In this document: positions 56,322 through 64,000 of the stretch, in pieces
How the letters are laid out: each line of letters begins with the position of its first letter
How positions within the stretch are numbered: the stretch's first letter is position 1
The notes under the pieces: generated by a model
Told to the model about the DNA's origin: nothing
Seen by the model: only the letters and a program-made list of their open reading frames with translations
Database searches by the model: none
DNA from: an uncultured Vibrio sp.
GTDB lineage: Bacteria > Pseudomonadota > Gammaproteobacteria > Enterobacterales > Vibrionaceae
Assembly: GCF_963675395.1 (NCBI RefSeq)
Contig: NZ_OY776222.1
Location: 124,001 to 188,000, forward strand
Length of the DNA: 64,000 nucleotides
Direction: 5' to 3'
Translations under genes and position numbers: made by a program

Positions 56322-56840
56322 TTACTGCGGTAGAACCACATTGCCGTCTTGGATTGGGAAGCTTTTCGTAGCTGGCTTACTTGCCAATCGAACCATGGCC
56401 GGTGCACCTGCAACTTCATAGGTGACATCATAACCCACCACTTTTTCTGATGTAGTGTACTCAGTATGACACTGCTGCTTTGTCGTCGTAACCACATCGC
56501 CTTTTTGCACATTTTCCTGAATCTTACGACCTGTCAATGCACCAGCAATAGTGCCGGCTGCCGTAGCAATGATTTTGCCAGAACCGCCACCGATCTGGTT
56601 TCCGAGCGCCGCACCCGCCGCAGCGCCACCAACGGTGCCGAGAATTTTATTGTCATCTGTAGGTGCAACTTGCTGCGTCACCACTACATCCTTGCATACT
56701 TGATGAGGATTCTTTACTGTTTCTGTAACTGCTTCAATCAATGTGATATTGGCTTGAGTCGGAGCTGGCGGCGTCTTCTCCTTACAGCCTGCTAATACAG
56801 CAACAACCACTGCCGCAATTGCAATAGATTTAGTATTCAT
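56322..56840 (-). CDS. Glycine-zipper 2TM lipoprotein
   Basis: A 172-residue lipoprotein: signal with lipobox LAGC (VVVAVLAGCKEK), a short linker, then a glycine-zipper segment GTVGGAAAGAALGNQIGGGSGKI ... GTIAGALTGRKIQE (about residues 67-115) and a C-terminal beta-rich part. This resembles SlyB/Rick_17kDa-type envelope proteins. Role is probably structural or stress-related in the outer membrane. Transcribed alone. Confidence 0.87.
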   Translation of the reverse strand: MNTKSIAIAAVVVAVLAGCKEKTPPAPTQANITLIEAVTETVKNPHQVCKDVVVTQQVAPTDDNKILGTVGGAAAGAALGNQIGGGSGKIIATAAGTIAGALTGRKIQENVQKGDVVTTTKQQCHTEYTTSEKVVGYDVTYEVAGAPAMVRLASKPATKSFPIQDGNVVLPQ

Positions 56841-57064
56841 GGTTTACATCCCAGCATAGTTTATTCTATGACCGGTATAGTAAGTCGGGAAAAGAAATTC
56901 ACATCAGACAAACATTAGCCCTCTGTCATTAGAGAGTTAAAAAACGGCGTTTTTTTAAGAGTTCGTTAAGAAATAATAAACTGGATGTCAATTGCGCCGA
57001 CATTGCATCAATGACAGCTATCATTGATGCAATTTCATTCATTCAAACTGATTAAAGGCGAAAA

Positions 57065-57424
57065 TCACGCCAAACTGAGGAACAGTTCGTCATCAGATAA
57101 GTATTTATGTCGATGACTCATGCTACGCAGGTGCATAAACATAAAGTCAGGAAATCCCGGAGCGATAATGTTGTTTGGTTCCCAGCAAACACCACCGACA
57201 AAAACGTAGCGGCCTTGCTTTTCATCATCATGGAGCGGGTTGTTGATAGGTGAAGATAGCTCTGCACGGCAGCCTTCAACGACGCACACGATTTGTCCTT
57301 TGAACAGGCCGATTACCCGTCTCACCAAGTTGGCTTTGATCCCACATTTCCAAGCCTGACGAGTTGCCATTTCATAGCCGTATTTTCTTATTGCTTTCTT
57401 TTGCAAATGTACAACTACATTCAT
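57065..57424 (-). CDS. Hypothetical protein
   Basis: A 119-residue, probably cytoplasmic protein I do not recognise. It is basic in the first third (KKAIRKYGYEMATRQAWKCGIKANLVRRVIGLFKG) and mixed alpha/beta later (GRYVFVGGVCWEPNNIIAPGF), with four cysteines. AGGAG lies 6 bases before ATG 57424, supporting a real gene. It stands alone between a lipoprotein gene and pncB. Confidence 0.65.
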   Translation of the reverse strand: MNVVVHLQKKAIRKYGYEMATRQAWKCGIKANLVRRVIGLFKGQIVCVVEGCRAELSSPINNPLHDDEKQGRYVFVGGVCWEPNNIIAPGFPDFMFMHLRSMSHRHKYLSDDELFLSLA

Positions 57425-57540
57425 TTTTTACTCCTGATTCAAGCTATTACGTTGAAGCCCAAAGTCATCAAGAAGCAGTTAGACACACAGTTAAGCGAAC
57501 TCGCTGTGGGTAACGTTGGGTAAAGATACTATAACGAAAT

Positions 57541-57588
57541 CACCCTCTACGTTAGCCTAACTAATTTTTGTCGAGACGATAGAGGGTG
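57541..57588 (-). terminator. Distant inverted repeat after pncB
   Basis: CACCCTCTA (57541-57549) and TAGAGGGTG (57580-57588) are complementary across 30 bases, 30 bp after the pncB stop. Large loop and no U run make it a weak terminator candidate. Confidence 0.3.
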
Positions 57589-57617
57589 GTTATCAAGATG
57601 GGAATATAGGGTAGGAG

Positions 57618-58928
57618 CTAGGCATCAATCAGGTAGTTTTGTCCCTCATTCTCAAGACGATCGATAAGATCACGGCACTCATCCAAATCTAATGGCTGCT
57701 CAAAACGTCGCTTCAAATTCATTAAAAAGAAAATGTCTTCACACATCGCTTTTTCTGGCTCGTCGCTTATCTTAGCGACGGGAGAATCATTGCAGGTGAC
57801 CATTTTAATCACCATGGATAAAGGCTTATAAGCCTCTCCTTTGTCATTAACATAATCACCCATGTCGTTGGCAAGGAAGGTACCAATACCGAAACTCACT
57901 TGAACTCGCCCCTGGAAATACTCGCAAATGTCTAACGCTTGTTCAAAGTTCAGCCCATCGGTAAACACCAAGGTCTTGGTCATCGGGTCAATATTCATTG
58001 ATTGATAGTGCTCAATCATTTTTTCACCCCATGTGAATGGACAACCACTGTCGTGACGCACACCAAAGTACGCGTTGCTTAGCTCTTCATCAAAGTCTTT
58101 GAGGAAAGCATCAATACCGATCGTATCTGTAAGCGCAATGCCCAACGCACCATCAAACATCTCTTGCCAACGTTGCAAAGCGATTTTTTGTGAGTCACGG
58201 ACGTTCACCAACGCCTGATGGCCCATAAACCACTCATGAGCTACCGTGCCAATTGGCACAAGGTTAAGTTCACGGGCTAAATGGTAATTACTGGTCCCCG
58301 TTAAGCAGTCTGGTAATTCCTGACACAGGTATTCCAGCATGGTTTTTTGGACCTTAAACGAAAAGCGGCGACGAGTCGACATATCAGAAAACTTAAAGCC
58401 GGTAATATTGCGACGCTTCAGTTCAGATTTAAGATAACGAACTTTCTCTTCCAACACAGTTTGGAATTGCTGGAAAGGGATACCCGACCAACGCAGACGA
58501 CTACGCACTTCAGAAACGATACTCATGATGATGGTTTCGTACAAAATGGTCTCTTTCCACAACCCACTGATGGTAATACGTAATTGGCTTGAGCCATCAG
58601 CCATGGTTTTGTTATGCAGAGCGACATCATTTTGAGGATTAAAGCGGAAGTGACGTAAGGCGTCGACAAACTCAGGCTTGAGATAAGGCGCAACACGCTT
58701 CATATAGTTAATTTCGTCGCCTGTAAAGCGAACGTCTTGAAGCTTAAGGATTTCTGCTTCTACAGCAGGCAACAACTCAGACAAGTCTTCTTCGCTGCGC
58801 ACAATAAATTTGTATGACACCATCGCATCAGGATACAGCGCAGCAACAGCGCTCATCATGTTCACTTTATAAACATCAAAGTCCAACGCACTTTGAATGA
58901 TGCGAGAAGAAAATAGTTCGGTTGTCAT
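57618..58928 (-). CDS. pncB: Nicotinate phosphoribosyltransferase
   Basis: A 436-residue cytoplasmic enzyme joining nicotinate and phosphoribosyl pyrophosphate to give nicotinate mononucleotide, the entry of NAD salvage. Family words seen: DFDVYKVNMMSAVAALYPDA, the PIGTVAHEWFMGHQA stretch holding the phosphorylated His, and FTDGLNFEQALDICEYF. ATG 58928 follows AAGGG; five residues of the longer frame are dropped. It is divergent from nrtR, and two direct repeats between the genes are probable NrtR sites. pncA lies on the other side of nrtR. Confidence 0.95.
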   Translation of the reverse strand: MTTELFSSRIIQSALDFDVYKVNMMSAVAALYPDAMVSYKFIVRSEEDLSELLPAVEAEILKLQDVRFTGDEINYMKRVAPYLKPEFVDALRHFRFNPQNDVALHNKTMADGSSQLRITISGLWKETILYETIIMSIVSEVRSRLRWSGIPFQQFQTVLEEKVRYLKSELKRRNITGFKFSDMSTRRRFSFKVQKTMLEYLCQELPDCLTGTSNYHLARELNLVPIGTVAHEWFMGHQALVNVRDSQKIALQRWQEMFDGALGIALTDTIGIDAFLKDFDEELSNAYFGVRHDSGCPFTWGEKMIEHYQSMNIDPMTKTLVFTDGLNFEQALDICEYFQGRVQVSFGIGTFLANDMGDYVNDKGEAYKPLSMVIKMVTCNDSPVAKISDEPEKAMCEDIFFLMNLKRRFEQPLDLDECRDLIDRLENEGQNYLIDA

Positions 58929-58964
58929 TAGGTGCCCTTCCACATACCCTTCCCTGAGTATATA

Positions 58965-59035
58965 ACTTTTTGTTACTAACTAATTTGCCTAAACAATAAA
59001 CACCCATCTTTAGTTTGTCAACTTTTGTTACTAAC
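58965..59035. promoter_or_regulatory. Two direct repeats, probable NrtR operators
   Basis: ACTTTTTGTTACTAAC (58965-58980) and ACTTTTGTTACTAAC (59021-59035) are near-identical direct repeats in the shared pncB/nrtR promoter region. NrtR proteins are known to repress NAD-salvage genes and release DNA with ADP-ribose. That these repeats are its sites is inferred from repetition and position. Confidence 0.6.
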
Positions 59036-59227
59036 CACTCTTTTTTATAAGGTTTTTCTCTTTTATAAACCAATGCCACTTGTGTATAACCTAAATATAT
59101 AGCTAAATTAATACCCAAAACTCATTCTCAACTGGCGGTCTAAAGTTAAGAACAATTCGTTACTTACCTATTGATTGGGCAATTATTATGCGCTAGATTA
59201 CTTGCAAATCATTATTAGGACCCAGTC

Positions 59228-59953
59228 ATGATCGTAACTGTCGACATTATTCCATTCAGGCTCTCTGGCTGCGCCAATAAAGGACTGGAAGTGTTGCTGA
59301 TTAAGCGTTCAAATCCGGACCGCCCATACCATGGCGTTTGGGCACTGCCGGGTGGATTTGTCTTTGATAAAGATTTGACCCATGAAGGCGGGCGTCCTGC
59401 GGATGAAAATTTCGAAGCGGCAAGACGCCGTATTTGCCGCGAAAAGATTCATACCTACCCTCGTCACTTTAGTGAAGCGTTTATTGATGGTGATCCAAAG
59501 CGAGATCCAGACGACTGGAGTTTAAACATCACCCACTACGCATTAGTAGATAGAAATAATGTCGAGCAAATCAACAACGCTGGTGTTGCAGAATGCCACC
59601 TTAAATGGTTCCCGTTGCAGGCCATCTTAGATGGAGAAGAGACGCTGGCTTTTGACCATCAAAACACCATTGAAAAAGCCTGGCAAAAATTGCGCGCTTC
59701 GATCGAATACACATCCGTGCTTTTGTTCGCGTTAGACAAAGAGTTTTTGGTTGCCGATATCATTTCGGCCTATCAGGAATTTGGGATCGACATCAGCCGC
59801 ATGACAATCAAACGCCGTTTGATCGATTCAGGCGTGCTGAAGCCAACCAATAAAGTCGCCTCTACCAACAAAGGCAAGGGGGGAAAACCTGCAATGGTAT
59901 ACACTCTTACTAGCGACGAAGTGACCTTTTTTCAAAACTGCTTGCGCGGATAA
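59228..59953 (+). CDS. nrtR: NrtR, Nudix-related transcriptional regulator of NAD metabolism
   Basis: A 241-residue regulator: an N-terminal Nudix-fold domain (about 1-150) and a C-terminal winged helix-turn-helix (ADIISAYQEFGIDISRMTIKRRLIDSGVL, about 178-206). The Nudix box is degenerate: after the Gly-Gly word the catalytic REx2EE pattern reads RRRICREK, so hydrolysis is probably lost and the domain only senses an ADP-ribose-like ligand. ATG 59228 has AGGA 7 bases upstream. It lies between pncB (divergent) and pncA (32 bases downstream, same strand). Confidence 0.9.
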   Translation: MIVTVDIIPFRLSGCANKGLEVLLIKRSNPDRPYHGVWALPGGFVFDKDLTHEGGRPADENFEAARRRICREKIHTYPRHFSEAFIDGDPKRDPDDWSLNITHYALVDRNNVEQINNAGVAECHLKWFPLQAILDGEETLAFDHQNTIEKAWQKLRASIEYTSVLLFALDKEFLVADIISAYQEFGIDISRMTIKRRLIDSGVLKPTNKVASTNKGKGGKPAMVYTLTSDEVTFFQNCLRG

Positions 59954-59985
59954 GCGCAGGCCACCAAACAGACGAGGAGTCTGCC

Positions 59986-60639
59986 ATGACGGTTCGAGTT
60001 AATTATCAAACCACTGCAGTGTTCGATGTTGATCCGGAGAAAGGATTCAGTGAACTTTGCCCAGACGAATTACCCGTAGTTGGTGCGCTTGAAATTGTCC
60101 CGGAGCTACTTAAGAACCACGCAAAAGGTCGATTAAAACTGGTGAGCCGAGACTTACATCCGCCAAAAGCCGCATGGGACGCAGAAATGCCAGCCAACAT
60201 GCTCGAACCCGTTGGTTTGCCAAACGTCGATGTAAAGTGGAATCGTCATTGCGTGCTGGGTACGACTGGGGTTGAACTGCTGGACGGTTTGCCACCTGTT
60301 CTAGAGTATGATTTTCAGGTGAATAAAGGCATGGATCCTGATGCGCATCCGTACGGCGTTTTCTTTCACGATGTCGCTGATACCAAAACGACTGGCGCGA
60401 ATGAGTTCCTGAAATGTAACAACATCGATACACTTGTTGTCGGTGGGTTAGCCCTCGATTTCTGCGTAAAAAAATCCGTGATGCAAGCATTAGCTCTCGG
60501 TTTTAAAGTCGTGGTGAACCTTGCTTCGACGCGCGCCGTATTGCCGCACACTGTTGATGACATCATTGCTGAAATGAAAGAAAACGGCGCGGTATTTGTT
60601 GACTGTGCTGATGACATCATCGTCGAGAAGTTTGCATAA
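59986..60639 (+). CDS. pncA: Nicotinamidase-like isochorismatase-family hydrolase
   Basis: A 217-residue cysteine hydrolase of the isochorismatase fold that would convert nicotinamide to nicotinate, feeding PncB. Catalytic residues are visible: the early Asp in FDVDPEKGF, Lys in VKWNRHC, and the nucleophile Cys in GGLALDFCVKKSV; metal-ligand candidates are SRDLHPP. It is somewhat divergent from E. coli PncA. GAGGAG precedes ATG 59986. nrtR is directly upstream, which supports NAD salvage over other hydrolase roles. Confidence 0.87.
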   Translation: MTVRVNYQTTAVFDVDPEKGFSELCPDELPVVGALEIVPELLKNHAKGRLKLVSRDLHPPKAAWDAEMPANMLEPVGLPNVDVKWNRHCVLGTTGVELLDGLPPVLEYDFQVNKGMDPDAHPYGVFFHDVADTKTTGANEFLKCNNIDTLVVGGLALDFCVKKSVMQALALGFKVVVNLASTRAVLPHTVDDIIAEMKENGAVFVDCADDIIVEKFA

Positions 60640-60749
60640 GAGCATCACGATTAGGAGCTCAAAGTCTGGTGGTCTTATTAGCTGGTGACGCCTTGCACTC
60701 TGCTCCACTGACACGACATAATGCGCCAAACTTTCAAGTGAACATATTT

Positions 60750-61226
60750 ATGCAAGAGATTTATTTTGCGGGCGGCTGCCTGTGGGGCGTACAAGAATTT
60801 ATGCGTCACCTGCCCGGTGTAATTGTTACCGAAGCTGGTCGTGCGAACGGTACGACAAATTCCACATCAACGGACTACGACGGTTATGCAGAATGTGTAC
60901 GCACTCAATTCGACCCTTCACAAGTCTCTGTCGAAGATTTGCTGGGTTACTTCTTCGAAATCATCGACCCTTACAGTGTCAATAAACAAGGAGAGGACGT
61001 CGGTGAAAAATACCGAACGGGTGTGTACAGCCAAAGCGCTCAACACCTCGACAGAGTAAGAAGCTACATCGCAAAAAGAGAAGATGCCGATAAGATCGTG
61101 GTAGAAGTGCTCGAGTTAACTAATTACGTACCAAGTGATGGCGAACACCAAGACAGGCTAACACGCTTCCCGGATGATTATTGTCATATTCCTTTGGATT
61201 TATTACACAAATATAAAAACCACTAG
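60750..61226 (+). CDS. msrA: Peptide-methionine (S)-S-oxide reductase
   Basis: A 158-residue short MsrA that reduces methionine-S-sulfoxide in proteins. The nucleophile is Cys in AGGCLWGVQEF (GCFWG in most members), the DGYAECVRTQFDP stretch replaces YxEVV, and the tail DDYCHIP matches the usual GYCHI. It lacks the longer N-terminus of E. coli MsrA but looks complete for the short class. ATG 60750 has only a weak ribosome site. It follows pncA by 110 bp on the same strand. Confidence 0.87.
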   Translation: MQEIYFAGGCLWGVQEFMRHLPGVIVTEAGRANGTTNSTSTDYDGYAECVRTQFDPSQVSVEDLLGYFFEIIDPYSVNKQGEDVGEKYRTGVYSQSAQHLDRVRSYIAKREDADKIVVEVLELTNYVPSDGEHQDRLTRFPDDYCHIPLDLLHKYKNH

Positions 61227-61263
61227 CGTTCAGTCTCGCAAGATATATGTCAGAAAACGAATA

Positions 61264-61284
61264 AAGGGAGCATAAGGCTCCCTT
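61264..61284. terminator. Hairpin between msrA and the eut permease gene
   Basis: Perfect 8-bp stem AAGGGAGC / GCTCCCTT with a 5-base loop between convergent genes; only a weak T run follows. Confidence 0.65.
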
Positions 61285-61317
61285 GGGATTATTTACAGAG
61301 TGGCTACTAAGAAAAAC

Positions 61318-62721
61318 TTAACGAGCGCCTTCAGCTTCCAATTCCTGTTCCGCCACTGACAACATCGCAAACTCTTCTTCGGCCGTAGTCGCAACCAGTT
61401 TATTGCGGCTGTAGAGTCCGTAATACGCTCCACCGATAACAAACAGTCCCATCGTCATAAAGAACGCTGAAGGATCAAATGCATAAACGCCAGTCATCGC
61501 GATTAAAGAAAGTACTAACGAGATACTTGAAGTAACAATACCACCTGGTGTTTTGTATGGACGATGTAGCTCAGGTTGCTTGATGCGTAGCAAGATATGG
61601 CTTAGTGACATCAAAGCGTACGATACGGTTGCGCCAACAACAGCCATTGCCAGGATCAAATCACCTTCACCGGTTAGCGAGACTAAGAAGCCAAATACAC
61701 CCGGAACAAATAGTGCACGAGTCGGCACTTTCTTATCACTTGTTAGTGACAAGCTTTGTGGTAGGTAGCCTGCACGAGAAAGCGCGAATACCAAACGGCT
61801 GTAGCCGTAAATGATTGAGAAGAAAGACGCAATCAGACCAGCCAGACCTAGCACGTTAACGGCAGTAGCAATAGTCGGGTTACCTGTCAGCTTCAGTGCA
61901 TCAACCAATGGTACCGCGCTATCACCGATAACTTGTGAACCTACTGCACCAGCTAATAGCACAACCACAAGAGTCGCGGTAAGTAGAAGGAACAACATTG
62001 CACCGATAATACCTTTTGGCACATCTTTCGCCGGGTTTTTCGCTTCTTCTGCCGCTAAAGGAACCCCTTCAACCGCGAGGAATAACCACATCGCAAACGG
62101 CAGTGCAGCCCAAACGCCATACCAGCCAAATGGTAATGCTTCTGTTGCCTGAGCAGTTGCTGGAGCAATATCAAACAGGTTATTGATGTCGAAGTCGCCT
62201 ATCAGTACACCTGCGGTCGCCAAAATGGCCAACACCGCTAATCCACTAATAACCATCATGACCTTTAGAGCTTCACCCACACCAGCCATGTGAATTCCAA
62301 TAAAGACGGCATAAAAAAGTGCGTAGACAACAGGGCCATCAATACCAATCAATTCATTCACCGCTGAACCAATGAATATCACAATCGCAGCAGGCGCGAG
62401 CGCATATTCAATAAGTACAGATAAACCGGTAAAAAAGCCGCCCGTCGGGCCCATTGCCTGACGCGCAAAGCTATAGCCGCCACCAGCAGCCGGAATCGCC
62501 GCCGACATTTCCGCCAATGATAAAACCAGCGTTAGGTACATCACCGCCATCGCAATCGCTGCGATAAGGAAACCACCCCAGCCAGCCTGAGCGATACCAA
62601 AGTTCCATCCGGCAAAATCACCGGAAATAACATACGATACGCCCAGCCCCGCAAGCAGAATCCAGCCTGCGGTCCCTCGTTTTAACTGTCTTTTAGCCAG
62701 ATATTCCTGATGATTAGACAT
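61318..62721 (-). CDS. Ethanolamine permease (APC family)
   Basis: A 467-residue inner-membrane transporter of the amino acid-polyamine-organocation superfamily with about twelve helices. The opening KRGTAGWILLAGLGVSYVISGDFAGWNFG and the middle AMWLFLAVEGVPLAAEEAKNPAKDVPKG are typical of ethanolamine permeases. Its role is confirmed by the neighbouring eutB-eutC genes, from which it is separated by 11 bases. The start ATG 62721 follows GAGGGA. It brings ethanolamine in for the ammonia-lyase. Confidence 0.9.
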   Translation of the reverse strand: MSNHQEYLAKRQLKRGTAGWILLAGLGVSYVISGDFAGWNFGIAQAGWGGFLIAAIAMAVMYLTLVLSLAEMSAAIPAAGGGYSFARQAMGPTGGFFTGLSVLIEYALAPAAIVIFIGSAVNELIGIDGPVVYALFYAVFIGIHMAGVGEALKVMMVISGLAVLAILATAGVLIGDFDINNLFDIAPATAQATEALPFGWYGVWAALPFAMWLFLAVEGVPLAAEEAKNPAKDVPKGIIGAMLFLLLTATLVVVLLAGAVGSQVIGDSAVPLVDALKLTGNPTIATAVNVLGLAGLIASFFSIIYGYSRLVFALSRAGYLPQSLSLTSDKKVPTRALFVPGVFGFLVSLTGEGDLILAMAVVGATVSYALMSLSHILLRIKQPELHRPYKTPGGIVTSSISLVLSLIAMTGVYAFDPSAFFMTMGLFVIGGAYYGLYSRNKLVATTAEEEFAMLSVAEQELEAEGAR

Positions 62722-62732
62722 AGTAAATCCCT

Positions 62733-63611
62733 CTACATTTTAGAAATTAAGAAATTGTTGTTGTGCTTATCTTCGAGGTCGCCACCATTCTCTTCGTCAA
62801 TGGCAGAACGGTCCTTTAAGTTCACGCCTGAGAGTTGGAGTCTTCGAGCCTCTTTAAGCAAATAGAATGCGCGCTGACAGGCATCGTCATAATTAAGCCC
62901 TTGCGGTCGCACGTTAGAAATACAGTTTCGGTCGGAATCCTTCGAGCCGCGTTTCGCTCCCCAAGTCAGGTACATGCCCATACTGTCTGGCGATGTCAGT
63001 CCCGGCCTTTCACCGATAAGAACCATCACGGCTTTGGCATTAAAACACTCGCCGACATCATCACCGACCGCGACTCGCCCCTGCTTCACAACAGCGATAG
63101 GCGCTAAATTCCATTGGTGTTCTTCATCACCACTCAACAGCGAAACTAAGCGGCTGATAACAGGTAAGGCATGGTTCTGGATCGCGACAGAAGAAAGACC
63201 ATCAGCGATAACGATCGCTAAATCGAGCTCGGCATTGTGTTCCTTGCCAATGGCTTCAAGCGTGTTCCAAGAAGCTTCATCAAGCTGGCGGCCTAGATCT
63301 GGTCGCTGCAAATACATGAATCGATCGGTTACTTTGCTTGTCACCACGACAGGTGGCTCAAGTGTTTGTTGAAGGATCGAGTACGAGTCTGTCAGTTGAG
63401 CAACCAGCGAATCCACATTAAGGGAGCAATGTACAGCGTCCATCGCCTGGGCGTGATCGAGCTGAAAAGAGAGCAACTCATCCGTCGGAACACTGTTGCC
63501 ACTGCGACCCAGAGCGATGCGCGCAGAAGTAAACTCACGTAACTTATCCCAAGGATTGCGCGTGACAACTTTTGCTGTTGCGCCGTCTGAGATAGAAACC
63601 ACTTTACCCAT
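62733..63611 (-). CDS. eutC: Ethanolamine ammonia-lyase small subunit
   Basis: A 292-residue light subunit of the adenosylcobalamin-dependent enzyme that splits ethanolamine into acetaldehyde and ammonia. Seen: TSARIALGRSGNSVPTDELLSFQLDHAQAMDAVH near the N-terminus, IVIADGLSSVAIQNHA, VLIGERPGLTSPDSMGMYLTW and the Cys-containing DRNCISNVRPQGL, all EutC hallmarks. ATG 63611 overlaps the eutB stop by 8 bases. No carboxysome-shell genes are seen in the window. Confidence 0.96.
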   Translation of the reverse strand: MGKVVSISDGATAKVVTRNPWDKLREFTSARIALGRSGNSVPTDELLSFQLDHAQAMDAVHCSLNVDSLVAQLTDSYSILQQTLEPPVVVTSKVTDRFMYLQRPDLGRQLDEASWNTLEAIGKEHNAELDLAIVIADGLSSVAIQNHALPVISRLVSLLSGDEEHQWNLAPIAVVKQGRVAVGDDVGECFNAKAVMVLIGERPGLTSPDSMGMYLTWGAKRGSKDSDRNCISNVRPQGLNYDDACQRAFYLLKEARRLQLSGVNLKDRSAIDEENGGDLEDKHNNNFLISKM

Positions 63612-64000
63612 GAGATCTCCCCTTATTCAGCTGTGAAATTGCTCCGGCAAACGAATTGGAAATACGGTCGTTTAATCGCACCTCGTTTACGTCTTCGAAA
63701 ATTTGCATGTCGGTGAGCCACTGTTCAAACTCGGGCGCTGGCTTTAAGCCCAACACTTTTCTCGCATACAACGCATCATGGAATGAAGTGGTTTGATAGT
63801 TGAGCATGATGTCATCAGAACCCGGAATGCCCATGATGAAAGAACACTCAGCAACACCGAGTAAGGTGAGCAAGTTGTCCATATCATTCTGATCGGCATA
63901 AGCGTGGTTGGTGTAGCAGATATCGCAGCCCATTGGCAGCCCCAGCAGCTTGCCACAGAAGTGATCTTCCAAACCGGCACGAATGATCTGTTTACCATCG
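63604..64000 (-). CDS. eutB: Ethanolamine ammonia-lyase large subunit, C-terminal part
   Basis: The last about 130 residues of the catalytic large subunit; the rest lies outside the window. Seen: RAGLEDHFCGKLLGLPMGCDICYTNHAYADQND, GVAECSFIMGIPGSDDIMLNYQTTSFHD and RVLGLKPAPEFEQWL-like words, all characteristic of EutB. The frame is open to the window edge. The stop TAA (63604-63606) lies 8 bases inside the eutC start, giving coupled translation; eutC and the ethanolamine permease follow. Confidence 0.95.
   Translation of the reverse strand, partial: DGKQIIRAGLEDHFCGKLLGLPMGCDICYTNHAYADQNDMDNLLTLLGVAECSFIMGIPGSDDIMLNYQTTSFHDALYARKVLGLKPAPEFEQWLTDMQIFEDVNEVRLNDRISNSFAGAISQLNKGRSHG

Noticed and set aside
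60750-61226. MsrA judged truncated because it is about 50 residues shorter than E. coli MsrA
   Set aside because: Catalytic GGCLWG and the terminal DYCHI are both present; it fits the complete short MsrA class.

Overview
The window is a contiguous piece of a Vibrio genome, most likely the second chromosome of a Harveyi-clade species (V. parahaemolyticus, V. alginolyticus or V. harveyi type). The evidence is the complete scrABC swarming/capsule signalling operon next to kbl-tdh, a plzD-type PilZ gene, lldP-lldD with a divergent LysR, a pncB-nrtR-pncA NAD-salvage cluster, and a GlyGly-CTERM trypsin-like protease. It reads as ordinary chromosomal DNA: I see no rRNA, tRNA, IS element, phage, integron or CRISPR array. 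Most transcription units are short and closed by clear intrinsic terminators.

Layout. 1-0.4 kb: start of napG (nitrate respiration), with a perfect FNR box about 100 bp upstream. 0.8-3 kb: a GNAT/kinase pair and a frameshifted plzD. 3-8.4 kb: a LonB/YcbZ-type protease, a TPR-like protein with a possible Fur box, and a prolyl oligopeptidase. 8.5-12.7 kb: L-lactate uptake and oxidation (LysR, lldP, lldD) with a highly structured 295-bp gap between lldP and lldD. 12.8-16.5 kb: small regulator, MscS channel, alpha-carbonic anhydrase, cold-shock protein, zinc-ribbon protein. 16.7-19 kb: threonine catabolism (kbl-tdh). 19.2-24 kb: scrABC. 24.4-30.4 kb: LysR/VOC pair, DUF2946 protein, cytochrome b562, YcdX phosphatase, secreted protease, DMT exporter. 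30.8-37.6 kb: a six-gene operon joining an AaeB/FUSC tripartite efflux system to a K+ channel and an AI-2E-family permease. 37.8-45.6 kb: DUF2057 protein, RND efflux pair, phospholipase-D lipoprotein, ASCH protein. 45.8-49.2 kb: TPR/DUF2391 pair, soxR with a SoxR-type promoter aimed at a truncated ORF, LamB-type porin. 49.7-54.2 kb: a second EF-G with a structured leader, a DUF134/FeMo-Co-domain/NqrM-like operon behind two identical palindromes, an NlpE-like lipoprotein. 54.4-61.2 kb: LysR/EamA pair, glycine-zipper lipoprotein, NAD salvage, MsrA. 61.3-64 kb: ethanolamine catabolism (eutB partial, eutC, permease).

How the genes work together. ScrA makes a signal that ScrB binds, and ScrC converts this into c-di-GMP turnover; plzD would encode a c-di-GMP receptor, but it carries a one-base frameshift here. 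NrtR probably controls pncB through two direct repeats in the shared pncB/nrtR promoter. The less familiar items are the fusA2 leader with mutually exclusive hairpins, the DUF134 operon with twin 12-bp palindromes and an NqrM paralogue, the SoxR promoter without a full target gene, and the lldP-lldD intergenic structures.
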